Below, in pieces: positions 33,837 through 45,612 of a DNA stretch of 64,000 nt (the first letter of the stretch is position 1; every line of letters starts with the position of its first letter). The DNA is from Adiantum capillus-veneris (Eukaryota > Streptophyta > Polypodiopsida > Polypodiales > Pteridaceae). The stretch is taken from the NCBI GenBank assembly GCA_014529385.2, contig CM043971.1, positions 85,738,340 through 85,802,339 of the forward strand, given 5' to 3'. The position numbers and the translations under genes were made by a program. The notes beneath the pieces are model-generated. The model had not been told where the DNA came from, did not search any database, and was given only the letters and a program-made list of their open reading frames with translations.

Positions 33837-35558
33837 ATGTACTTGATGAGAAAAGCGCTGAAAATGAGCAGGCTAGAGGTATGCCAAAATGGCTGGTGCA
33901 CACTTTTCATGACATTAAATTGGATGCACCTTTGTCTAGTCGTACTCGTTTATGCTCTCGCCATGCATCTTATGCATCAGATTGTTATGCTTTGGTTGTG
34001 TCTAGCTTACATGATGTTGAGGAGCCTCTGTCTTATTGAAGCACAGAATTCAGAAAATTGGATGGCTGCCATGCAATCAGAATATGATGCACTTATAGAA
34101 AATGACACATGGACTTTATGTGATTTGCCTCCTGGCAAAAAGGCCAATGGTACAAAGTGGGTTTACAAGTTGAAACGCAAGCCAGATGGTGAGATCGATC
34201 GCCATAAGGCTCGACTTGTTGCAAAGGGTTATGCACAGCAAAAAGGCATAGATTATGAAGAGAGTTTTGCTCCCACTTGTCGTATGACTACTGTGCGTTT
34301 TCTATGTGCATTGGCAGCTCATTTTGGTTGGGATGTACATCAATCAGACATAGTTACTGCTTTCTTGAATTGTGACATATTTGAGGAAGTTTATGTAACA
34401 CAGCCTCGCGGTTTTGTCATAAAAGGACAAGGGTACAAAGTGTGCAAATGTAAGAAGGCTTTGTATGGGTTGAAGCAATCTCCTCGTGCTTGGTATGAGA
34501 GAGCTGACACTCATTTGGTTAAAATAGGCTTTTGTAACATTCCAACAGAAAGCACATTGTATGTAAAGCGTGAGGGTGATCTATTTCTCATTGTGGTTCT
34601 TTACGTCGATGATCTGCTGATCACTGGACCAAATGAGAGACATATTGTTGAATTTAAGGCTGATTTGAATGCTACTTTCAAGATGAAATATTTGGGGTTG
34701 TTGCATCATTACTTGGGTATACAGTTTAAGCAATGTGATGGTGGTATTGCCTTGTGTCAAAAAAGTTACATAGAGACATTGCTATGTAAGTTTGGACTTG
34801 AGGATTGCAAACCTATTGCCACTCCCATGGAAACAGGTTTGAAGTTGAGTCTACATGATGCTGGCGATCCTGCTAATGTCACTCTTTACCAAACTACTAT
34901 TGGCTGCCTCATTTATATATGCAACACGAGGCCAGATATTTAGTTTGCAGTCTCACATGTCAGCAGATTTATGCATAGCCCAGGGTCTAAGCATTGGCAG
35001 GCTGTCAAGAGGATTTTCCGCCACCTTAGTGGCACTTTACATCTTGGCTTGTTTTATCCCAAGGGGGGATCATTGCCGCCAGACTTACATGCTTTTTCGG
35101 ACTTAGATTGGGCTGGTTTTTTTGACACGCGAGTGTCCACAAGTGGTTTTTGTTTCATGCTTGGCAGTTCATGTATATCATGGTTGAGCAAGAAGCAACC
35201 TACTATGGCCACTTCGAGTTGTGAGGCTGAGTACAGGGCAGTCTTCACAACTACGGTTGAGTGTGTATGGCTCAGACGCCTTATGGCTGATTTGGATGTT
35301 GGACATGACACTGCCAACACTATCTACACTGATAGTCAAAGCTCATTGGCAGTTGCGAGGAACCCAGTTTTTCATGCTCGCACAAAGCACATTGAGGTAC
35401 ATTACCACTATGTCAGGGAGAGGCTCTCAGCAAGAGAGATCAGCTTGGCTTATGTGCCGACGCATGACAACCTTGCAGATCTTTTCACAAAGGCATTGTC
35501 TCATGAGAAGCTTGAAGCTTTCCGCAAAGCTTTGGGCTTACTCCCCTTTGTGGACTAA
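33837..35558 (+). pseudogene. pol: Reverse transcriptase and RNase H of copia element
   Basis: The RT block includes WVYKLKRKPDGEIDRHKARL, ALYGLKQSPRAWYERAD and the catalytic YVDDLLITG near 34600-34630. A TAG at 34941-34943, just after TRPDI, splits it from RNase H. That part retains the acidic residues (FSDLDWAG, CEAEYRA, YTDSQSS) and ends at 35558. Apart from the nonsense codon the motifs are complete. A basic linker before 34040 is poorly conserved. Confidence 0.88.
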
Positions 35559-35621
35559 TCATGTCCTCAGGGCATGGCACTTCCCTTTCCTCATGTGCCA
35601 ACTCTCGTTCACCGCATCACT

Positions 35622-35633
35622 CGAGGGGGGATT
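35622..35633 (+). other. Polypurine tract of copia element
   Basis: CGAGGGGGGATT directly precedes the TGTTACC start of the 3' LTR. Confidence 0.75.
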
Positions 35634-36112
35634 TGTTACCATATACATGTGGTAGTGATGTGTGTGAACACACCACTACCACATGTATATGAACACACTA
35701 GATAGATAGCCCTAGAGTGATGGGCGTATATACAATGCTCGGGGGAAAAAACCTCCTAAAGAGGGAAAAAAATGCCCCGGCGGTCCTAGTGTGTTCAGAC
35801 CACCAGGCCATTTTTTTCCCTCTTTAGGAGGTTTTTTCCCCCGAGCATTGTATATACGCCCATCACTCTAGGGCTATCTAACTTTCCCGGCGGTCCTAGT
35901 GTGTTCAGACCACCGGGCCATTTTTTTCCCTCTTTAGGAGGTTTTTTCCCCCGAGCATTGTATATACGCCCATCACTCTAGGGCTATCTAACTTTCCATT
36001 GCACACTAAGTAACACACTCTCTATTGTGTACCTTGATCCTCTATTGTGTGCCTTGAGCTTCCTTCGTCTTCTCCAAGTTGTGTGAGTTTCTCTGCAACC
36101 CTAATTCCAACA
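35634..36112 (+). repeat. 3' LTR of copia element, expanded to 479 bp
   Basis: It starts TGTTACCATATAC and ends TAATTCCAACA. Relative to the 5' LTR it contains an 18-bp inverted copy (35640-35657 against 35674-35691), a 72-bp palindrome and a 110-bp tandem duplication (35776-35885 and 35886-35995). Confidence 0.88.
35703..35880. repeat. Perfect 72-bp inverted repeat with 34-base spacer
   Basis: Arms 35703-35774 and 35809-35880 are exact reverse complements by my base-by-base reading. Each arm holds the CCTCCTAAAGAGGG-type block found once in the 5' LTR, so one arm is an inverted duplicate of native LTR sequence. Confidence 0.92.
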
Positions 36113-37147
36113 TTTCCTTCTAAAGTCATTCCAAATCCCTCAAATTGAGTGTGGAAATCAAATATGCATTCTGCTCTTAGCACTTGCTTGAAGTTAGCTA
36201 AGTGGTCATATGGATCCCCATATCCATTGTATTTTTGATCCATTTTTGAAAATTAGCTGGTCTGACACGTCTATTTGGCTCAGCTCCAACTCTTTTGGTA
36301 GTTGGTCCTATCTCGAGTCCTTCAAACCAATCTGTTGGAAATAGTGACTCATATAGCCCTGGACTGGCTTTAATGTCACTTGCTTTTCTTCGTGATGAGG
36401 TTCGGGTTTTTTAACATTGCTCCCAAAAGATCTCTCATGGAGTTCCTCTCTTGGAATAGTTTCAAGTCCTTGCCCCAATATCCAATCTCTTATAGAGTAC
36501 CCTTGGTATCTGGTCTATTCTACCTCCTTAGAACTCATCATAACAAAGTTATTATAATAATCCCTTAATAGGTAAGATGGTAGATCTGTAGAACCCTTTT
36601 CTTTGATTTTGAAGATATAGATGATCTTCATGGGTGTTAATTGCCCTGATTTGGCATGAGAGGTCCATAAAAGATCCTTGACATTCCTATCCTCCCAACA
36701 ATAGACTCCAATCCTAGGATTATTGGTACTAAGCCATTTCAAAGGTTTCAGATAAACTTGATCGTATCCCTGGAATTCTAAAGTCGATGGACCTTATTTT
36801 GTTGACATATCCGGAATTTTTGTGTTCACTTCTAACCCCCATTTGTCTATCACATCAGGATTTTCAACTTTTACATACTGAGTCTCATTTTTATCCATAT
36901 ATATTGCTCTGATTTCCTCTTCAAACTCTATGTCATGGTCATCAATGCGAATGGCATACTCCTCATTAGGATCCAGGTAAACCTGAGCTCCATGGACATT
37001 AGTCTTATAAAAGGTGAGTATCTGCTTATATTGCACTGTCGTTCCGGTTCCTGACTGACCCAAATAGGAAGACATTTCAGATGTTGAGTCGAAATAAGTG
37101 TCTGAGACTTCTTCTAAGATAGTGCCCAAGTGATCACCTTGATTCAC
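36113..37147 (-). pseudogene. gag: Gag N-terminal part of Y
   Basis: Near 36118-36255 the frame reads YNGYGDPYDHLANFKQVLRAE, then FEGFGMTLEG, typical of gypsy gag just before the WF motif. The copia insertion splits it from 30697. Upstream frames (36515-36742 and 36794-37147) are acidic (YAIRIDDHDIEFEEEIRAIY) with no known domain. Stops and at least one frameshift near 36250 interrupt them. Confidence 0.65.
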
Positions 37148-37499
37148 CCTTTCTTAAGTGGATACTCTACTAGCGGTCTCTCCAAATATGCCTTAATTTG
37201 CTAGTATACGACCAGATCTAAGGTTCATATAGATTGGTTAACCCCTGGATAGAGTACTTACCATCTGATTGAATTGCTAATCGTTTTTCCACTTGATATG
37301 AATTTAGCTCCTATCAAGCTCTCAATTCTTTGCCTGCAACCTGGTTCCTGTGTCAGTTTTAACCAAGTTAGCCATTTTCTCTCAAAGACTGTACAAGTTT
37401 TACTAACTATTGTGATTGGTCTGTGTATATCACTTCAATCTTAGTTAAGCAAGTCAGCAAATGCGACTTCTAGATTCTACCCTTGCAAAGAGCTATAGG
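37148..37499 (-). other. Y leader, no recognisable feature
   Basis: This is non-coding sequence between the gag relic and the tandem array. I see no motif. Confidence 0.4.
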
Positions 37500-38800
37500 A
37501 CTAATCTGCAACTTGGAAACTGAATTAACATGTATCAATTTGGACCCAATGGAATCCAAACTTGACCAGTGGCCTTGTATTATGTTGTTCTAACATTGTA
37601 CAAGTTCAAAAGCCCAAAATCTTGTCTCTAGGGCTCAAAAATAAATAATATGATTATTTGCTTTTCTCAGTTTTTCTCACCTTTTAGGCTTGTTTTGCCA
37701 TATAAACATCTTGTTGTAGTCACTGGACAGGTTTCATTAAATTTGAACAAGATTTGTCTAAGTTATTAACTGTTTAGTGTTCGCAGACTCAATTTTTGAG
37801 AATCTGGCTTAAGTCTCACTTTTGTGATCCAAATTTCACCAAATCTGATATGTGGAGTCTACTTGATATGCTTGACCTTGTGGTATACTCAGTTGTGCAA
37901 AAAATCTTTATTCTAGAGCAGATGTAAATAATCGCAATCATTTACTTATAGGATTTTTTTGCAACTTTTTGCCAAAATGTTGATACAAACAGGTAAAGCA
38001 ACTCAACTTAAGCTCCCTAGCCAAGTTTCACCAACTTTGGATAACTATGCTCAATTTGTCAACAGTTTTATGTCTGCAGATTGACTTTATAAATCTCGCC
38101 ACAATTTTCACTTTATAGATCCAAATCTTACCAAATTTGATATGTAGGCTCAATACAACATGATAGAACTTGTGGAATGCTTGGTTGGCCCAAAAATTTT
38201 GAAAATTTGATAAAAGTAAATAATTGCAATTTTTTACTTCTGGTAAATTTTAGTAGATTTTTTATCATCTGAGCATACACACATGTTAAACACTTCAAAC
38301 CAAGCCTCTGAGTCAGGTCACCAAATTTGACCAAGATTTATCGAATCAAACTCAATTTGTCAACAATCAGTAGGAATTTCACTTTTTATCAAGTTTTGGT
38401 CTGTTTTGTGATCCAAATTCTATGAGCCTTCATAAAAGATATTTGTAATCATGCATAGAGTCTCTGATATCAACCTTTGTCAATTTTGAGCTGAAATAAA
38501 TAACCGCCATTATTTACTTTTGGCCTTAAATGAACATTTTTTGCAATTTTTTCAATGGTCGGTCTTTTTATGACATGTTTTAAGCCTCTGAGTCAAGTCA
38601 AAACTTTTGGCCTAAATTCTCAAGAAAATGTAAATAATCTGAGTTTTTGCAAACTCCTGAAAATTTACCTCAAATGCATCTTTAAGCTTACCCACTGGTT
38701 CATACAACGTTTATGAGCATAATCTCCAGCCGGATTTAGTGGTTGACAGACTTTTAATGTTGTTTCAAGCCATAGACCTAAAATTTTGCAACTTCAAATA
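37500..38800 (-). repeat. Tandem array in the leader of Y, period about 285 bp
   Basis: An AT-rich near-palindromic core (TAAATAATnGCAATnATTTACTT) recurs at about 37645, 37925, 38215, 38497 and, incompletely, 38630. Successive spacings are about 280-290 bp. Flanking words recur in each unit, such as GATCCAAATnTnACCAAAT with GATATGT and CCTCTGAGTCA with TGACC. Unit identity is moderate. The X array (8232 and 21503-21777) matches in the opposite orientation. Confidence 0.7.
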
Positions 38801-39163
38801 AACATGTCACAGATGATTCTTTCGGAGCGAGCAATGTTTTGAGATCCCACCTTGGATTCTACCTACCCTACTCCTCGATTCTTCTCCAATTGGGTTGTGG
38901 AAGGTGTCCACACTTGTTTTCTTGTTTTTTATGGTTTCTTAAGCATTGATCTTAAGACTTGTCTTGTCTATCAATCATTCTCAAAATCCTAACTTAATCC
39001 TACAAGGTACTTAGCAAGTACAAGAAGCTACCTCTACACAAAAAACACAACATTCTTAAGCTATGCGGTTTTAAAGAGAAAGTTCAACTCTAGGTGATCC
39101 TAGAGGAAGTTAAAGGACAACTACACAAGATGCTCTTGTTTTCCCTAGTTTAGGTAAATTCAT
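38801..39163 (-). other. Y leader next to the PBS
   Basis: I see no gene. It is non-coding sequence between the array and the PBS. Confidence 0.4.
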
Positions 39164-39180
39164 CCTAGGTAGTGGTGCCA
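39164..39180 (-). other. Primer-binding site of Y
   Basis: On the minus strand, TGGCACCACTACCTAGG lies two bases inside the LTR. It begins TGG as expected for a tRNA CCA end. The tRNA is not identified. Confidence 0.6.
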
Positions 39181-39182
39181 AA

Positions 39183-40005
39183 TGTGGATGGGTTTCCTAA
39201 CCTCACTCTTATTTTATTGCAGACATAATGACAACCACGAACATAATTGTCAATCCATGGGACGAAGCTGACTCAACTAGTGCATAGAGGCTACAAGAGG
39301 GTGTCAATCTCTTAGAAAACAACAGACAACTCGCATCCAACACAAGCTATACTCAAATGACCTAAGTCATCAAAAGCTAGTCACTAATCGGCAAACAAAA
39401 CATGACCGTTACAGCATCAAATGACATCCGAATGTGACGAAACTTCTAGGACAAGTATATAAGACCTAAGCACACATGCTTATGGTCTCAAATCTCACTT
39501 TTGATGAAGTGCAAAAAATGAGATTATTAACAGTAGCAGTGAAATTTTGACATAGTCGTTTCTGACCCCGAATGCATCTAAATGCTTAGCAATGATGTCC
39601 CAATACCCTTCCTATGCTTCCTTTATGATTTCCTAGCTTAAATTCCTATTTATGACAAAATTAGGTCGCGGGTTGGCGATGCCAAAAGCTATGACTTGCA
39701 ACGCAACAGACGGCACTGCAATGTGACAACTGGCAAGGGAGTAGGAAGCATGAGAAGGAGAGAAGTGAGCACCGCTAGCTCACGCTGTGTATTTCTTATC
39801 CGAAAATTTGATAATAACTTTACAAAAATTTGTTTTTATACCTTAGAGAAGGTTTCTTTGGTTAAAAACTAATCTTTTGGAAGCTCTAACTAAGGATAAA
39901 TTGATACAATCTGGAAGCTTATAGCTCCGACTCATCGATTACAATATCCACTTGGAAAATAGGAGTTACAATATTCTCGATTTATCAAAAGAATAAGGGT
40001 TTTTA
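39183..40005 (-). repeat. 5' LTR of Y, main part (interrupted by gypsy-2)
   Basis: It is the reverse complement of the X LTR from CCCATCCACA inward, up to the TTTTA site where gypsy-2 inserted. The remaining 46 bp lie at 54106-54151. Confidence 0.85.
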
Positions 40006-41593
40006 TGTAACATTTAATGGCCTAAAAACTTGTGTGTAGCGGAAATTAGCATGAACATAGTGGGCATTTCATTAGAATAGATTCCTAATGAGAATTACAC
40101 GAGTGCTTGGGTGGAGAGAGCAACAAAAAGCATAACACCTAGTTAGATAGCATGAACAATACTTTCAAAAGAGAGAGAAATTAAGCTATTGACAACAGTT
40201 GAGGACCGGATTTGCATGGAGCCGGTCCCCCCTCCAAAAGGCTTTGTATTATGGTTTCTCCCATCAAGAGAGACATTGTACAATACAATTCTTTGTGTTC
40301 CTTCAAGACTAGCTAGTGCAATGAAGATGAAAGCTTCATGCACTAAGCAAAACGCTTAGCAAACACAACATCAATTATCCCCGGTCTCAGACCCAAGACC
40401 TCACACACCTTCGAAGATGGTGAGAGCTAGCAGGGTATGAGAGTAGATTGAGAGGAAGAAGGAGTATCTTACGAGAAAGATGTACATCTCCTCACATAAT
40501 CACTCATATTAGCATAGCTTAGCTTAGTAATTAGCATGGTAGAGGAGATGAGCATGCATTGAATCTTGGCTCTTGGTTGAATTTGCATCACAAAGCCAAG
40601 AGTTGTTGGTGTAGGCCCCCCTTCTCACAAGCTTGGAGTAGGTGGTAAGCTTTCCATTAAAGCTTGAGAAGGAGAGAGAGTCTTCTTTACTTCACACATG
40701 AGATTGTGTGAGTGTGTGTGTGATAATGCCTTGCAAAAATCATCCCCCTCTCTCTCTTGGGTGGCCCCCTTGCTATTTGCTCTTGCTGTCCTCCCATTAG
40801 ACCTCCCTAGAGCTAGCCAATGACTATTAAGCAGCATAAGTGATAGCCTTCTGACATGTGTCCCCCTTTCCCCTTTTGTGAGAGATTTAGGTAATTTAAT
40901 AATTCAACTAAACTCTCATTGGACCCCTTTGCCTCCTGGCCAATAGGAATTAGGCAAGCCATTGGGCTGCTAAATGCTCATTGGACCCCTTGGGAGACTG
41001 TCCAATAGTCTTCTAGAGGACTTAATTCTCATTGGTTCTTTTATTAAGTGTTTTTAAATTAATTAAACTAAATTTACTCTAGCATTATTCTCATTGGTCC
41101 ACCTCCAAGGCCATCCAATAGGAATTGGGTACACCTTGTGGGCATCTGGCCTAGGGAGCTGACATGTGTCCCTCATTCCCTTTGTGTAAAGGGAGCTTGT
41201 GTGTGTGTGTGTGGCTTTCTCTCTCATCCCCTACATGCTAGGCTCGCCCCCTCTTATGTAGGGATGTGCAAAGACTTTTTTGGACACACACAAAGCATCC
41301 AATTCCCCTATGGTTGACCTTTGGACACAACCTTTGAATTTTGGAACCTTAGCATTTTGGAAGTCTTAATGGGCTGAACCTTAGGGTCTTTTTAGCCCAT
41401 TGTTGCACATGGCTCTTTTGCAGATGGCCCCCCCTTTGGATCCCTATTTTCCCTTCTTTGGATCCCTATTGTGGCCGGTTTGCTAGCTTAACCAATACTC
41501 TAGCTTTTTCTCCCCTGGCACTTCCCCATATTAAATGATTAGTTTAACATGAGAAAATCATTTAGGAGAATTAGATATTGATTATTATGACAT
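40006..41593 (-). repeat. 3' LTR of gypsy-2
   Basis: On the plus strand it starts TGTAACATTTAATGG and ends TATTATGACA. It is similar to 52510-54100 throughout, except that 40815-41156 is inverted relative to that copy. Confidence 0.9.
40815..41156. repeat. LTR segment inverted relative to the partner LTR
   Basis: This 342-bp segment matches the reverse complement of 53320-53660, while the sequence on both sides is collinear between the LTRs. AGCT lies at both borders. It holds several CCAAT/ATTGG modules. Confidence 0.88.
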
Positions 41594-41948
41594 TACCTGT
41601 CTCTTGAAATCATAGTCGTCCTCGACTATGGTGTAGAGAAGATAAAGCATATTCATGAGTCCTTTTCTTAGCGGGTAGAGGATCCCTATGTTACCCTACA
41701 ACATCATTCCACAATGGATCACTAGTCCCTTTGGCGCTTGAGAGCCTGAGGCTGCCGCGAGCATGTCTGCACATTAGTCCTATCAATCTTCCATAGTAGA
41801 GTGACAAGCTCTACTTGGTGTTTGGGAGACGTCGTCTCCGCAAACTTTATCTAAGCATGCATACTACTTCATTTTTGTGCACAATAAAGAAAAAGAGAGT
41901 GTTATAAGACAAAAAACTTTGTTCATTTTTAACATTTTGTACATTTGC
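41594..41948 (-). other. 3' untranslated region of gypsy-2
   Basis: About 355 bp lie between the pol stop and the LTR. The minus strand next to the LTR (CAAGAGACAGGTAA) is moderately purine-rich and could be the PPT. I see no gene. Confidence 0.5.
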
Positions 41949-42720
41949 TTACTCTTGGGAAGCATTGTAAGCATTGACAAGGTTTAGGTTATCCTTTAAT
42001 TGTATGCCTTGCATCCATCTAGCATCTTCAAAAGGATAATTCTTAAACTTAATAAGATATCGTCGGATAGTCTTACCGCCTCTTAATACCTTGTCTTCAT
42101 GTCGGAGAATGGACTCGGGCTGCAGCACCTCCTCTTGGTCCTCGATCTCCGGTGGGTCTTCAGTAGTTGGTTCTTGAGGTGGCTCTCCTTTGTAAGGCTT
42201 TAATAGGCTCACATGGAAAGCATTGTGTATGAGCCAATGATTGGGCAACTTGAGTTGATAGGCCATCTCATTGATTGGCCTAAGAATCTGGAAGGGACCA
42301 TAGTACCTTTTTGCTAGTTTAGCATAGTACTTTTGGTGTCCCGTAGGATTCTTGCCCGTTGTGTGCCTTAATCGAGCCTTGGGAAACTTTAATAAGACCC
42401 AATCATTTTCTTTAAAGGTTTGGGCTCTTCTGTGCTTGTCAGCAGCAACAGCCTTTTGCCTTTGCTGTGAGATAGAGATAGCATCCTTAATCTTTTGAAA
42501 AGATTCTTGTAGGTCTCGGCTATACTCATCTGCAGCGAAGATCTTCCCATGTACCTTAAGTAGCAAGGGACTTTTTGATCTTCCCTCAATTACCTCGAAA
42601 GGTGCTTTTCCCGTGGAAGTATGTACAGTGTTATTGTAAGCATACTCCACTAAGGGTAAGTACTTCTCCCATTGGGATCTACTTCCGTTACATAGGCTTT
42701 TAGTAGATCGAAAGTTGTTA
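41949..42720 (-). pseudogene. pol: Integrase C-terminus and chromodomain of gypsy-2
   Basis: The open frame 41949-42650 starts in EYAYNNTVHTSTGKAPFEV, the end of the integrase core. It has the GPY/F module (YYGPFQILRPINEMAYQLKL, then HNAFHVSLLKPY) at residues about 115-155. It ends with a chromodomain (ILRHEDKVLRGG, then YLIKFKNYPFEDARW) at residues about 165-210. The aromatic cage is only partly visible. In chromoviruses this domain targets integration. It is separated from the core by a frameshift near 42745. Confidence 0.8.
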
Positions 42721-42726
42721 GGTTAG

Positions 42727-43611
42727 CTATTTCACTTTGGCCATCCTTTGTGGATGATAGGCCGAAGAGAAGTTTAGCCTTGTCCCTAAATTCTCAAAGA
42801 GACCCTTCCAAAAATTACTGGTCATTCTAGGATCTCTATCCGACACTATGGACATTGGCAAGCCATGGTACTTGAAAATTTGTGAAATGAAGAGGGTTGC
42901 CATTTGATGGGCTTTGATAGTCTTTTTGACAGGTATAAAATGAGCTTGTTTACTGAACCTGTCTACTATCGTCCATATTCCCGTATTCCCATGGATAGAC
43001 TTAGGCAATCCAAAGATAAAATCCATGGATATGCTCTCCCATGGTGAATTAGGGATTGGCAAAGGTTGAAGCAATCCAAGTTGCTTCCCTCTATCAAATT
43101 TTGTCTTTTGGCATACCACACATTTAGAAAGATACTCTTGTATGTTCACTTTCATGGTAGGCCAATAAAAATATGTTTCAATTCCCTTTAAGGTAGATTG
43201 AATCCCTCTATGACCCGCATAAGGTGGAGCATGAGATTCATACATTACTTTCTCACGTAGTGAGTTAGTAACACATAGTCTATTGCCGTAGAGAAGATAA
43301 CCATCTTGTAAAGTAAATGGTTCTTCTTTCTTGTAAAGCAAGGGCTGAAATCACATCTCTAAAATCAAGATCAATAGCATACTCATCTATCATTGAAGAT
43401 AGATCATTGTGAGTGGCTATGGAAACCGCATTCACTCTCGGTCGTCTTGAGAGTGCATCAGCTACTTAATTATGCTTGCCAGCAATCTGAGCAATATGCC
43501 TACCTCATTTGTTTGTCAGGGAGCTTGGTCTGCGTCATGAAGTACTTAAGACTTTGGTGATCCGTTCGCAGAATGAAAGGAGTTCCCAATAAATAGTGCT
43601 TCCATGAGTCT
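42727..43611 (-). pseudogene. pol: RNase H end and integrase core of gypsy-2
   Basis: The minus strand from 43611 reads the end of RNase H (TPFILRTDHQSLKYF) with stops. The open frame 43341-42727 follows: zinc finger (HAPPYAGHRG, then CVVCQKT), first Asp in SMDFIFGLP, second Asp in SDRDPRMTS. The catalytic Glu region is reached only by changing frame after YHPQ near 42745. The core is nearly intact but frameshifted. Confidence 0.8.
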
Positions 43612-44012
43612 AAGGCATGTAGAACTGCAAGGAGTTCCTTTTCATATGAGAGTTCCTTCGACTCTCATAGCCTATGGCGTGCCCTTCTTGGAGCAAAACA
43701 GCTCCAAGGCAATCACCACAAGCATCACATTGGACCTCAAATAGTTTTGAGAGGTCCGGTAGTGTAAGCACAGGTTGAGAGATAAGCTTTTCTTTAAGCT
43801 TTTCGAAAGAATTATTCTCCTTAGCAGACCATGTATACCTAACACTTTTCTTTGTTAGGTCATGTAATGGTCCCGCAATTTGTGAGAACTTTCCTATGAG
43901 GCGTCTATAGCATGCACACATACCTATAAAGCTTCTTAGTTCATGAAGATTCCTTGGTTTAGGCCATCCTTTTATTACCTCTAACTTTGATGGATCCATT
44001 TGGATGCCATTG
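43612..44012 (-). repeat. Left copy of the 0.4-kb duplicated RT/RNase H segment
   Basis: It encodes MDPSKLEVIKGWPKPRNLHE through GHAIGYES, like 48835-49257, with several substitutions. A short rearranged stretch replaces about 30 bases near 43655. It ends exactly at the gypsy-1B LTR. Confidence 0.85.
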
Positions 44013-44220
44013 ATGGGAGCAAAGCGAACCCCGAACCCCGACGGCCTCTAAAACACCGGGGACCGAATGGCGCGCCTCGAGCCTGTCATGGTAAAGCAAA
44101 CAGGTGGCACCACCTAGCTTCAGCGGCTAGGACGCAAACAACACACCACCATAACAAAGTTTTCATCCAAGAGAGATGGATGCTTGGGAGTAATGATGAA
44201 GAGGAAAGGGAATGAGATCA

Positions 44221-44267
<47 letters not shown>

Positions 44268-45584
44268 GGGAGGGGCTATAGCAGCTTAGTACTTAGGCAC
44301 CACAAAAGGATGGCGAATCCGCACACCCTTCACACATACACAAGCTCACTCCAAACACAAGACTAGGTGGCGATTCCGCACACCTCACATGGGCAAAACA
44401 TTGCAAGAAAACATACTCACAAAACCTCAAGCTTTATTTAGAGAATAAGGCGATGAAATGGGGAGCATAGGGTAGGGGAATGAGAAGGGAGAGCGTGGTA
44501 GAGCACATGGCGGATAGATGGGAGTTGATGGCGAAGACTCGCACGAGGGTTATGGCCATCATCCTTCATTTAGTTTCCCTTCATCTTCCATAGCCCAAGG
44601 GTGTAGAGGTCATGCTCAAGACGAGCATGGTGATTGCGGTGATGGTGATGGTGTGGGTGTGTGTGTGTGTGCACTAGGCACACACAGTGCATAGTGTACT
44701 CTTTGGTGATGGTGTGTGTATATTTAGTGTGATGGTGACCCCTCTTTATATAGGGGAGGAGGGGGGAGAAATTCTAGAATATAGAAATGAAGAAATCATT
44801 ATCTACATAGGCCATGTGACTGTGGGCCCCACTTGTTTGGCTGTGTGTATATGTGCCAGAATAGCAGTCTCATGAGAGAGACTAAGAGAGAGAGATGGGT
44901 GGATGAAAAAATGTGAGAGGTGACATAGAGAATAAAGTAATTACAAGAGGGGAGAGAGGGGAGTGTGTTCAGAGGTGAATCTGTGTGCAGATGTGTGTGA
45001 ACACAAGAAAAATCAGGTAACCACCGGGTGGGGATGGGTCTGTGGGCACCTTTTTTAGTGAAACTGAGTGTGTGTGAGTGTGGGGGAGGTTATTTAGCTA
45101 CAAGACAAGAGACATGGCGCCCTTTAGAGAGAGAGGGGGGTATTTGGGTCATGGGATATGATAGGAGAGAGAAAGAGGGGGTGGGGTATACTATTTTGGA
45201 AGATAGGGTAAGTTGCATGTGAGTTAGGGTGCATTATTGGTGAGTTATAATGCATTATTGGTGAGAGGTGGGGTAGCTTGAGGGGAGAGAGAAAGGAGAA
45301 AGGACAAGGGGAAGAGAGAGGGGGTTGACCTTTTGAGTGGAGGAGAGGAAAAGGGACACCCGGCGAGGCAACAGTGAAGAAAAAGGAGGCAAGGTGGGGA
45401 TGGGCTACCCCGCAGGCATGAGGTGGCCTATTTTACCTTTCTTATATATTTACATAATCATACTTTATTTTTTTTCTTACTTTTTCCAATGCCTTTTATC
45501 ACTCCCTCCCTAAGAGGGGATTTTCATGGAGTGGGGACGAGAGAAGAGGGGTATGGGAGCTTGGCTTGTGAAAATCCCCCATCA
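44013..45584 (-). repeat. 3' LTR of gypsy-1B
   Basis: It is 1572 bp. Its plus-strand start TGATGGGAGC and end CCCCCATCA mirror the gypsy-1A LTR ends. It contains a (GA)n run at 44224-44264. Confidence 0.9.
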
Positions 45585-45603
45585 TTAGCCCTCCCCTTTT
45601 GGC
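45585..45603 (-). other. Polypurine tract of gypsy-1B
   Basis: On the minus strand, AAAAGGGGAGGGCTAA directly abuts the LTR, as in gypsy-1A. Confidence 0.7.
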
Positions 45604-45612
45604 TAGAGGCAT

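Larger units (their letters stand above)
30698..36112 (+). mobile_element. Full-length Ty1/copia retrotransposon inserted in Y gag
   Basis: It has LTRs, an initiator-Met PBS, gag, protease, integrase, RT, RNase H and a purine tract in copia order (integrase before RT). A perfect 5-bp duplication TTTCC flanks it (30693-30697 and 36113-36117). The LTRs differ greatly in length, 220 against 479 bp, because the 3' LTR has gained inverted and tandem copies. Stops and frameshifts in gag and pol make it non-autonomous now. Confidence 0.93.

Noticed and set aside
37500-38800. Centromeric satellite
   Set aside because: The 285-bp array is short, degenerate and lies between the PBS and gag of Y, so it is treated as an element-internal repeat.
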